This document shows, piece by piece, positions 57,659 through 64,000 of a stretch of DNA of 64,000 nt; the first letter of the stretch is position 1; each line of letters begins with the position of its first letter. Both the position numbers and the translations under genes were made by a program. Location of the stretch: NCBI RefSeq assembly GCF_003024155.1, contig NZ_CP028136.1, positions 4,216,001 to 4,280,000 of the forward strand, written 5' to 3'. Source of the stretch: Christiangramia fulva (GTDB taxonomy: Bacteria > Bacteroidota > Bacteroidia > Flavobacteriales > Flavobacteriaceae). A model generated the notes under the pieces. It ran no database searches and was not told the origin of the DNA. It saw only the letters and a program-made list of their open reading frames with translations.

Positions 57659-59476
57659 TTAAACGTTTACGATTTTTCCTTTTACATCCTGGATTTTCCC
57701 TGGAAGTTCTTCGGCTTTCTTTCTTCCTTTGATCATATAATAAAAGTTATAAGCAAAGAAAAGATGAGATATGAACATTAAGGTTCCTCCCACTGCACGC
57801 CACACCCAGTAAGGTTTCATAAGTATTACGGATTCAATGAAAGGATTGCCTTCAATCCAGCTCAAGCCCTTTAAAGTTCCACCGGCCATCAGAGATACCA
57901 TATAGGCGAAAAGGCCTATAAATGCCAGCCAGAAATGAGCACCAACAAATAATTGAGGCGGCTCTTTTCCTGTTAATTTTGGAATTATTGTATAGATGCA
58001 AGCCCACAGAATAAAAGAAATGATACCATACATTGTCATATGGGAATGGGCAACATTAAAATCGGTGAAATGCCAGACAAAATTGGTAAACCTGAAAGCC
58101 TGTAGACTACCTTGGGTTGAACCAACAAAATAAAATATTACTCCCACTAAAAAGAACGGTAACACATAGCTTTTTGAAATATGACTAAAACGTCCTTTCA
58201 TTGTCATTAAAAAATTTGTTGTTCCCGCAACCACAGGGATTACCATTCCCACACTAAATACAATGGCGGTGGTTTGAAGCCACCACGGTAATGGGCTGAA
58301 AACGAAATGATGCGTACCTATCATGGTATAAAATAACATCTGTGTCCAGAAGGCCAGTACGCCCAATGAATAAGAATAAATAGGCTTGTTAAGAGTAGCC
58401 GGCAAATAATAATAGACAAGTCCCAGGGTAAAAGTCATGAACCACATCCCTACGCCCTGATGCATATAATAACCCTGTATAACTGTTTCGCCCAAACCGT
58501 TCTGGTAAAAAGGAAGATAGGCTATAATCGCAAGAACAACGGTCCAGATTAGGGAAGCTAAAATAAACCAATTGGAAATATAAATTTCCGAAATTTTTCG
58601 GGTTGCTACTGTTTTGTAAAAGTTATAAAAAGTGATTATCAATCCAATCATAAAAAGAATCATAATCGGCCAGATATATTCCCTGTACTCCCCTCCCCCA
58701 TTATTAATTCCACTCATAAGCGCAATATTACCCAATAGAACAGTCAGGTTTATCAATATCCAGGTAATCCAGGCTTTTTTATAACTATGGATCTTGTTGT
58801 TAGAAGTACGGGCAATCACAAAATATCCAAGACCTATCATAGCCAAAGAACCCCATCCCCAGAATACTGTATTGGTATGCACTGGACGAAGTCTCCCAAA
58901 AGAAAGCCATGAAAGGTGGTCAAGTTCGGGCCAAACAAATTTCAACCCGATATATTCTCCCACAAGGGTACCGAAAACCAGCCAGCAAGCAGCGGCCCCA
59001 ATATAATAGATGACGATCTTTTTAAGTTCGCCCGGGGTCTCAATGCTTAATAGCGTCTTCTTCTTTTCTTCAAAAAAACTGTTATTTGGATCGGTTTGCA
59101 CAGCCTGCACCAGCCCTTTTTTATCGATCACTCTGCTTTTACTCCCCAGTTCATGCCCTTTCAATTTATATTTTAAAGCGCTTTTTCGACTCTCCAGTAT
59201 CTGATCAATTTCATCGCTCTCCATTGAAACGATATCTTCATTAAAAGCTATTCTGTTCTGCTCTATTTTCTTTTGTTTCAAACGATCAAAATAAAAGTTC
59301 ATTCTTATTAACAGAATAAATAGGCTAAGTATCAAAACAATGGCTAATAGAATCAATGTGCCAATAATTCCCGGACTTGTTAACCACTCATCCGAGACAT
59401 TTCCACTAATTTGGGGAAAAGCCTGAATAGGAGATATTATCAAAAAAGCTATAAAAGCTGTAATTGTATGTTTCAT
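57659..59476 (-). CDS. cbb3-like heme-copper oxidoreductase catalytic subunit (CcoN-type)
   Basis: The preferred start 59476 begins a signal peptide (MKHTITAFIAFLIISPIQAF); the frame extends to an ATG at 59527. After one extra membrane helix and a polar linker, the CcoN core has about 12 helices. It contains RPVHTNTVFWGWG (low-spin haem region), YYMHQGVGM (CuB-site His), YSYSLGVLAFW (candidate cross-linked Tyr), TMIGTHHF (two CuB His) and HFTDFNVAHSHMTMYG (haem His pair). The Tyr argues for oxygen reduction. However HQGVG replaces the usual GHNAVG, and the gene sits in a nitrite reductase island. An NO reductase role is thus open. Confidence 0.88.
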   Translation of the reverse strand: MKHTITAFIAFLIISPIQAFPQISGNVSDEWLTSPGIIGTLILLAIVLILSLFILLIRMNFYFDRLKQKKIEQNRIAFNEDIVSMESDEIDQILESRKSALKYKLKGHELGSKSRVIDKKGLVQAVQTDPNNSFFEEKKKTLLSIETPGELKKIVIYYIGAAACWLVFGTLVGEYIGLKFVWPELDHLSWLSFGRLRPVHTNTVFWGWGSLAMIGLGYFVIARTSNNKIHSYKKAWITWILINLTVLLGNIALMSGINNGGGEYREYIWPIMILFMIGLIITFYNFYKTVATRKISEIYISNWFILASLIWTVVLAIIAYLPFYQNGLGETVIQGYYMHQGVGMWFMTFTLGLVYYYLPATLNKPIYSYSLGVLAFWTQMLFYTMIGTHHFVFSPLPWWLQTTAIVFSVGMVIPVVAGTTNFLMTMKGRFSHISKSYVLPFFLVGVIFYFVGSTQGSLQAFRFTNFVWHFTDFNVAHSHMTMYGIISFILWACIYTIIPKLTGKEPPQLFVGAHFWLAFIGLFAYMVSLMAGGTLKGLSWIEGNPFIESVILMKPYWVWRAVGGTLMFISHLFFAYNFYYMIKGRKKAEELPGKIQDVKGKIVNV

Positions 59477-59527
59477 AAAACTTTCAGAATTTTTCAGGTT
59501 CTTGAATGATTTCCAATTAATTTTCAA

Positions 59528-60096
59528 ACAAGAGATATTATTATTAATACAGTGATTAATAAGGCGGGTCCTAGTCAGATCAAAAACCGAATTATTTCGA
59601 TTTCAATAAGTCATGTATTAAAAACTTACAATGCAACCTCAGCTACGAGAAAGATAACATATATCGAATGTAGGTGTTTAAAATATGACTCTTCAAAATC
59701 ATTAAGAATTTGAAGATAAATTTCCGTCCCTTTGTCTTAAGTTTGAGCAAAACTACACCTTTGTTAAGGCTTATTTTATGACTTGAATCATATAGAGCCT
59801 TCCATCTTTAGAGCGTTCTTTTGGGTTATTAAACATGGCGACGTTATAGCAAATCAAAAAACTAAATGATGGGTCATTTGCCCACAGATTTCAGTAAGAG
59901 TTCATTTCGAAAAACAGATTTAAAAATAAGAGCAGATGTATGGTAAAATCCTGACTGGGTAGAGAATTCGATTGTGAGATGCCTAAAGAATATGAATAAT
60001 CATCCCGATAAAAGAAAAGGCCGGTAAGTATTTACCAAGGAAGAAGAGTACCTTTTTTTGGGTAGTTAAAATATTTAATTCTCCGAAAGAAGAATC
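59528..60096. other. Long intergenic region upstream of the oxidase operon and Rrf2 gene
   Basis: About 570 bases between divergent genes. It must hold the oxidase operon promoter. I see no FNR consensus, no second copy of the Rrf2-type operator on the oxidase side and no supported gene. Confidence 0.45.
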
Positions 60097-60120
60097 ATAA
60101 AAGATAAAGACATCCTTTAT
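60097..60120. promoter_or_regulatory. Rrf2-type operator (imperfect) upstream of the Rrf2 gene
   Basis: ATAAAAGAT-N6-ATCCTTTAT has one mismatch between its 9-base arms. The same architecture occurs with perfect arms before azurin. It ends 11 bases before a -7 box and suggests autoregulation by the Rrf2 protein. Confidence 0.55.
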
Positions 60121-60131
60121 AAAACATTTTG

Positions 60132-60139
60132 TACTTTTG
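60132..60139 (+). promoter_or_regulatory. -7 promoter box of the Rrf2 gene
   Basis: TACTTTTG fits TAnnTTTG, 21 bases before the ATG at 60161. The operator at 60097-60120 would overlap the -33 region. Confidence 0.45.
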
Positions 60140-60160
60140 GTTTAATAAAAAAAGGAAAAT

Positions 60161-60595
60161 ATGATCTCTAAATCCTGTAAATATGCTATCCGGGCAGCGG
60201 TTTTCATTGCTTCTCGTGCTAGAGAAAATGTCAAATTAGGTGTAAAAGATGTGGCTGAAGAAATTGAAGCTCCTAAAGCTTTCACTGCAAAAATTCTTCG
60301 AACCTTAAATAAATATAAGATCGTTACTTCCCTTAAGGGTCCATACGGAGGCTTTTACTGCGAAAATCACCAGCTAAATTTACCAGTAATCGAAGTTGTC
60401 AATGCGATAGATGGACTATCTGTATTTAAAGAATGTGTAATGGGACTGCATCAATGTTCTGATGATCACCCCTGCCCTATGCATACCAAATATGCCAAAA
60501 CTCGAAATGCCTTCTTTAAATCATTTGAAGAGACAACTATAGGTAGTCTGGCTTCAGACCTTACCAAAGGAGCTGTATATCTAAAAAACCCGTAA
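60161..60595 (+). CDS. Rrf2-family iron-sulfur regulator, NsrR-like
   Basis: The 144-residue protein has an N-terminal winged helix (CKYAIRAAVFIASRA, then VKDVAEEIEAPKAFTAKIL) and the wing GPYGGFYC. Three cysteines, Cys92, Cys99 and Cys105 in ECVMGLHQCSDDHPC, match the cluster-binding site of NsrR and IscR-type regulators. NsrR senses NO through its cluster and releases NO-detoxification genes. The gene lies between the oxidase operon and azurin and carries an operator-like palindrome upstream, consistent with autoregulation. IscR or RirA-like iron sensing is the alternative. Confidence 0.88.
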   Translation: MISKSCKYAIRAAVFIASRARENVKLGVKDVAEEIEAPKAFTAKILRTLNKYKIVTSLKGPYGGFYCENHQLNLPVIEVVNAIDGLSVFKECVMGLHQCSDDHPCPMHTKYAKTRNAFFKSFEETTIGSLASDLTKGAVYLKNP

Positions 60596-60612
60596 AAAAA
60601 ATTTAGATATTT

Positions 60613-60648
60613 AAATTAATAAAGGATAAACTTATCCTTTATTAATTT
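60613..60648. promoter_or_regulatory. Perfect 17-bp inverted repeat upstream of azurin
   Basis: Perfect 17-base arms (60613-60629 and 60632-60648) with a 2-base centre contain ATAAAGGAT-N6-ATCCTTTAT. It lies 8 bases before a -7 box and so covers the -33 region, the position for an Rrf2/NsrR repressor. It could also act as a terminator for the Rrf2 gene 18 bases upstream, but the stem is AT-rich. Confidence 0.65.
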
Positions 60649-60655
60649 TTATTTA

Positions 60656-60663
60656 TATCTTTG
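60656..60663 (+). promoter_or_regulatory. -7 promoter box of azurin
   Basis: TATCTTTG matches TAnnTTTG; a start site near 60670 would leave an untranslated leader of about 200 bases before the azurin ATG. Confidence 0.45.
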
Positions 60664-60873
60664 GTTGGAAATAAGACGATATTAGTTATAAAGGTGACCC
60701 CTGGTACTAATACTCCTTTAATGCCAGATTCATAACATTGGCCTAGACTTATGGAATCCTATTTTGAATCTTGAAAATATAATTTTGAGCTACTTCTGGT
60801 GTAGTTAAAAAACCAGAAAAAATAATTATCCACCCTTCGAAGAGAAACAAAAACTTCGGAAAAATTTAAAAAA

Positions 60874-61353
60874 ATGAATACGCAATTTATTACAGTTTCT
60901 GCAGTGCTTTTAATGCTATTCAGCGGAAACAATTTAGCAGTGATTTCAGAAAAAGAAAACACGGTAAGGACGGAAGCAAGCCAACCGGTTCGAACCGTTG
61001 TGATCAATGCCAATGATCAAATGCGATTTGATAAAAATGAGATCAGGGTCAAAGCTGGAGATCGCATCAAACTCACTCTACATCATACCGGAAAATTTGC
61101 TAAAAATGTGATGGGACATAATTTTGTGCTGCTCACAATAGGCACGGACGTAGCTAAATTTGCACAAGCAGCCATGAGCAAGAAAGATACCGAGTATATT
61201 CCTTCAACAGGAGTCATCGCACATACCAGGCTTCTTGGAGGCGGAGAATCTACAACCATAGAATTCAACGCGCCACCTAAAGGAACCTATGACTTTCTTT
61301 GCAGCTTTCCGGGTCACTATGCTATGATGAAGGGCAAATTCGTCGTAGAATAG
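60874..61353 (+). CDS. Azurin (blue copper electron carrier)
   Basis: The 159-residue protein has a signal peptide and the azurin fold. It shows VMGHNFVL (copper ligand His82) and FLCSFPGHYAMMKG (Cys143, His148 and axial Met152 at the azurin spacing). Azurin carries electrons in the periplasm to nitrite reductase or terminal oxidases. It stands between the Rrf2 regulator and nirK, so it is the likely electron donor of NirK or of the heme-copper enzyme. The strong palindrome at 60613-60648 suggests control by the Rrf2 protein, and a terminator follows it. Confidence 0.95.
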   Translation: MNTQFITVSAVLLMLFSGNNLAVISEKENTVRTEASQPVRTVVINANDQMRFDKNEIRVKAGDRIKLTLHHTGKFAKNVMGHNFVLLTIGTDVAKFAQAAMSKKDTEYIPSTGVIAHTRLLGGGESTTIEFNAPPKGTYDFLCSFPGHYAMMKGKFVVE

Positions 61354-61365
61354 AAGTCACTCTTA

Positions 61366-61399
61366 AATTGCGCCCGACAAAAGAGTGTCGGGCGCAATT
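61366..61399 (+). terminator. Strong hairpin terminator after azurin
   Basis: Perfect 14-base arms AATTGCGCCCGACA and TGTCGGGCGCAATT with a 6-base loop lie 12 bases after the azurin stop. The stem is the most GC-rich hairpin in the window; the T run after it is poor. Confidence 0.75.
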
Positions 61400-61434
61400 C
61401 TGACCAAATCTTGAAAAAAGAAATAAAAGAAATT

Positions 61435-61899
61435 ATGGAAAAGAAGAAACCAATAAAGAGAAATCCGAATTTGCAGCCGCTTAGTAGGGACCACCATCAT
61501 ACCCTATTGCTGTGTTGGAAGATCAGAAAAGGTTTTTCAAAAGGAGTTTCACCAGAGCGAATTAAAGCCTATTCTGATTGGTTCTTTCATAACCATATTC
61601 TTTCACATTTTACTATAGAAGAAAAATACCTTTTCCCGGTGCTAGGAAAGGAAGATCCGATGATAAAAAGGGCACTGGCAGAGCATCAACGGTTAAAAAG
61701 GCTTTTCCTTAAAGAAAAGGACCTGGAGAAAACGCTTCGTCTTATTGAACAGGAACTCGATCAACACGTTCGATTTGAAGAACGGGAGTTGTTTTCCAGG
61801 ATACAGGCCGCTGCGACCCAAGAGCAACTTGAATTGATAAAGACGCACCATAAGGACGATAAATTTGAGGAAAACACTAACGATGAGTTTTGGAATTAA
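61435..61899 (+). CDS. Hemerythrin-like HHE domain protein 1
   Basis: The ATG at 61435 gives a 154-residue protein (a TTG at 61411 in frame is less likely). It is a four-helix bundle with the metal motifs SRDHHHTLLLCW, FHNHILSHFTIEEKYLFPVL, EHQRLKRLF and HVRFEERELF. These match di-iron HHE proteins. Such proteins bind oxygen or NO or take part in iron-sulfur cluster repair. The gene is 17 bases before a second, related hemerythrin gene and lies between azurin and nirK, which points to NO handling. Confidence 0.87.
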   Translation: MEKKKPIKRNPNLQPLSRDHHHTLLLCWKIRKGFSKGVSPERIKAYSDWFFHNHILSHFTIEEKYLFPVLGKEDPMIKRALAEHQRLKRLFLKEKDLEKTLRLIEQELDQHVRFEERELFSRIQAAATQEQLELIKTHHKDDKFEENTNDEFWN

Positions 61900-61916
61900 A
61901 CTAAAGAAATCTTTCT

Positions 61917-62354
61917 ATGATGTCAAAAAAGATGTTATCGCTGTTTAATGATGACCATGAAAAACTTAGAGAAATGTGTCTTCATATTAGAAATGGACTA
62001 AGAACGGGAGTCGCTACCGAAAGAATCAGGCACTATGTGGATTGGGCCAGCAAAAATTTTCTTATTCCTCACATTCAAAAAGAAGAAAAGTTCTTAACGC
62101 AGCAAACAAAAAATACCCGTATTAAAAGGGCTATGGCTAATCATCGGAGGATTATCAGGCTTTTGACCTGCAGCTGCGAAGACCTTAAAGTTCTCAATCT
62201 TCTAGAAGAGGAACTGGAGGTACATATCAACTTTGAAGAAAACATAGTCTATAAAGAGATTGAAGAAAATTCAAACTCTAAAAAAGATAACGCAACCTTC
62301 GGAACCACGAAAGGATTCTATTGCCAATGGAATGATCCTTTTTGGGAGGAATGA
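61917..62354 (+). CDS. Hemerythrin-like HHE domain protein 2
   Basis: The 145-residue protein is a divergent copy of the preceding one. It keeps the metal-site segments NDDHEKLREM, PHIQKEEKFL, NHRRIIRLL and HINFEENIVY. The C-terminal tail (GFYCQWNDPFWEE) ends in the same style as the neighbour's NDEFWN. The pair arose by tandem duplication and may act together or at different NO levels. Nothing else of function can be read from the sequence. Confidence 0.85.
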   Translation: MMSKKMLSLFNDDHEKLREMCLHIRNGLRTGVATERIRHYVDWASKNFLIPHIQKEEKFLTQQTKNTRIKRAMANHRRIIRLLTCSCEDLKVLNLLEEELEVHINFEENIVYKEIEENSNSKKDNATFGTTKGFYCQWNDPFWEE

Positions 62355-62438
62355 AAATCAAATTCCACAGGTTTTATCCTTCCGGAATTCCGACCTAAAC
62401 CTGGAGTAGGATATTCTACATTTTAAAAAATAAATATT

Positions 62439-62786
62439 ATGAAAACCGCATCTTTATTAAAAAACCTCAGTTTTGAAGACAAAAAGCCTGCGGTGCAGGT
62501 ATTAATGGAAACCGATAGCACAAAAGAGATTCGAATAGTGATGAAAAAAGGTCAAGTAATGAAAGAGCATCAAACCCCTTTTCCTATCGTTGTAGAACTT
62601 TTTGAAGGCAAAATTTCCTTTGGAGTGAATGGAGAAATCAACCATATAAATAAGGGAGACATACTTTCTCTTGAAGGGAATGTGCCACATGATCTACTAG
62701 CGGAAGAGAATAGTATTATTCGCTTATCTCTTTCTAAACTAGATAAGGTAGAACGGGTGGAAAATGTTGCAAACTCTTCAAGCTAA
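62439..62786 (+). CDS. Single-domain cupin, paralogue of the 51676 protein
   Basis: The 115-residue protein has the cupin motifs EHQTPFPIVVELFEG and GNVPHDLLA and starts MKTASL like its paralogue at 51676-52017. More than half of the positions look identical by eye. Located between hemerythrins and nirK, it may be a small metal-binding protein made under nitrite or NO conditions. Its substrate is unknown. Confidence 0.8.
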   Translation: MKTASLLKNLSFEDKKPAVQVLMETDSTKEIRIVMKKGQVMKEHQTPFPIVVELFEGKISFGVNGEINHINKGDILSLEGNVPHDLLAEENSIIRLSLSKLDKVERVENVANSSS

Positions 62787-63277
62787 TGTTATTCAAAAAA
62801 TTAATAATAAATATCTCCACTTAGACCTGACGATTTTGACTATTTGAGATAAGAAAGCACTTCATTTTTTCCAGGTTTCTATTTTAAGAAATTAAAAGAT
62901 CATAAAAATACTGTTTCTGAAATCAGAAATCGGATTAGAAAGAGCCGATGAAGAAGACATAACCTGTTAAAAGCGCTCCATTTTTTGTGCAATTTGAATG
63001 AATTCCTTATCTACTTCTTAACTTTTGCCAGCAATTGATACTCTTTTCTAAAATTGGAAAATCCTTCTTTCAAAAAGATTTATACTAGATAGCAGTTTCC
63101 TTCTTCATTTACGTATGATTTTAAAAAATTAGAGAATCTCTTCATTAAAATCTTTTGGATATAAAGTGCAAGATAAAACACTGAATTGCAGAAATGTTTC
63201 TAAAATTGATAGTCGTCATATATTTCGGACAATCTGGTCCTTAATTTTACCACCGAATTAAAAAAAGTGATTTGAAA
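62787..63277. other. Intergenic region upstream of nirK
   Basis: About 490 bases with no supported gene. A weak -7 candidate TATATTTC lies at 63219-63226, 52 bases before the nirK ATG. I find no copy of the ATAAAGGAT-N6-ATCCTTTAT operator here and no FNR consensus. Confidence 0.45.
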
Positions 63278-64000
63278 ATGAAAAATTTAATTAATAGACA
63301 GAGCATCAGTTTATGGTATATGGCGGTACTTTTCCTTTCTGTTTCACTGCAATCCTGTATCTCTGATGTTGAAGGTTCAACAACCGAAATAAGTACAGTT
63401 TCCAACATGACAGCTGAATTGACTGCTCCTCCCAATGTTCCTCCCCCAGTAGGAGCAAGAAAAGCTGCCAAATTAATTGTAGATATGGAGGTCGTTGAAA
63501 AAGAAGGTGAAATGACGGATGGAGTAAAATATATTTACTGGACCTTCAACGGCACTGTACCAGGAAGTTTTATAAGAACCAGAGTTGGTGATGAAATAGA
63601 ATTTCATCTAAAAAATCATCCCAACAATAAGCTACCTCATAATATAGATTTACACGCTGTAACAGGTCCTGGTGGTGGTGCCGAATCCACTTTTGTAGCT
63701 CCCGGGCAGGAGAAAGTGTTCTCCTTTAAAGCTCTTAATCAAGGACTTTTTGTTTACCACTGTGCTACCGCTCCGGTCGGAATGCATATCGCAAATGGGA
63801 TGTATGGCCTTATTTTAGTTGAACCAAAAGGTGGCCTTCCTCCTGTAGATAAAGAATATTATGTAATGCAAGGAGATTTCTATACTAAAGGTAAATATGG
63901 AGAACCTGGTTTGCAACCATTTGATATGGAGAAAGCAATAGACGAACGCCCAGATTATGTGGTATTTAATGGAAAAGTCGGAGCTCTGAATGACGACAAT
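63278..64000 (+). CDS. nirK: Copper nitrite reductase, AniA-type lipoprotein (5' part, cut by window end)
   Basis: The first 241 residues are present, starting with a lipoprotein signal (LQSC, Cys27). The first cupredoxin domain has [13 protein letters not shown] (type 1 ligand His121, catalytic Asp124, type 2 ligand His126). [18 protein letters not shown] then supplies His161, Cys162, His170 and Met175. This is the AniA-like arrangement of Neisseria rather than the Alcaligenes type. It reduces nitrite to NO in the periplasm or at the outer membrane. The second domain lies beyond the window. The island next to it holds azurin, Rrf2 and hemerythrin genes. Confidence 0.96.
   Translation, partial: MKNLINRQSISLWYMAVLFLSVSLQSCISDVEGSTTEISTVSNMTAELTAPPNVPPPVGARKAAKLIVDMEVVEKEGEMTDGVKYIYWTFNGTVPGSFIRTRVGDEIEFHLKNHPNNKLPHNIDLHAVTGPGGGAESTFVAPGQEKVFSFKALNQGLFVYHCATAPVGMHIANGMYGLILVEPKGGLPPVDKEYYVMQGDFYTKGKYGEPGLQPFDMEKAIDERPDYVVFNGKVGALNDDN

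Noticed and set aside
61411..61434. TTG start for the first hemerythrin protein
   Set aside because: An in-frame ATG eight codons later fits the family N-terminus better and lies further from the terminator.

Overview
The window looks like the chromosome of a Bacteroidota bacterium, most likely family Flavobacteriaceae. Evidence: low G+C, a SusC/SusD outer-membrane pair, lipoproteins with Bacteroidota-style lipoboxes, weak Shine-Dalgarno sites, TAnnTTTG-type -7 promoter boxes, and a lipoprotein copper nitrite reductase of AniA type. I see no tRNA, rRNA, CRISPR array, transposase or integrase. Genus cannot be called from sequence reading alone.

Region A (1-13.3 kb) looks like an N-acetylgalactosamine (GalNAc) module. 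A PfkB sugar kinase (cut by the window edge), a class II bisphosphate aldolase, an amidohydrolase and a GH109-type oxidoreductase-fold glycosidase run forward to a terminator. They are followed by a DeoR regulator. A reverse pair (a multidomain GH31 with dockerin and cohesin-like modules, and a large GH123-N/DUF6067-like protein) is divergent from a GH123 beta-N-acetylgalactosaminidase.

Region B (13.3-45.4 kb) is a large sialoglycan/mucin-type glycan utilization locus: sialidase (GH33), sialate O-acetylesterase, a mutarotase-sodium symporter fusion, GH20, GH2, GH27, GH29, neuraminate lyase, N-acylglucosamine 2-epimerase, GlcNAc kinase, a NagB-deacetylase fusion, LrgA/LrgB, acetyl-CoA synthetase, SusC/SusD and a FadR-subfamily GntR regulator. 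A 13-bp palindrome TATGT-N3-ACATA occurs seven times with perfect arms, plus one degenerate copy. All copies lie just upstream of transcription units of this pathway and of the GntR gene itself, which defines a probable regulon. Together the genes would strip sialic acid, fucose, Gal, GalNAc and GlcNAc from host-type glycans, import the sugars, cleave Neu5Ac to ManNAc and pyruvate, and channel the amino sugar to fructose-6-phosphate, with acetate recovered by Acs.

Region C (45.6-55 kb) holds mixed functions: a small YgaP-like membrane protein, a sodium:alanine symporter with an unusual extracytoplasmic N-terminus, a universal stress protein, an SDR, an AhpD-like protein, a cupin and aconitase. 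FNR/CRP-type palindromes precede three of these genes, which points to oxygen or redox control.

Region D (55.1-64 kb) is a nitrogen-oxide respiration/detoxification island. It contains a tight six-gene operon (a cbb3-like heme-copper oxidase subunit, a CcoO-like dihaem cytochrome, two small membrane subunits, a truncated haemoglobin and a four-helix membrane protein), an NsrR-like Rrf2 regulator, azurin, two hemerythrin-like proteins, a cupin paralogous to the one in region C, and nirK, which runs off the window. Two copies of ATAAAGGAT-N6-ATCCTTTAT precede the Rrf2 gene and azurin.

Three genes appear damaged or mis-startable: the DUF6067-like protein has a +1-frame C-terminal tail, the GH27 has a signal peptide without a start codon, and LrgA has no canonical start for its first helix.
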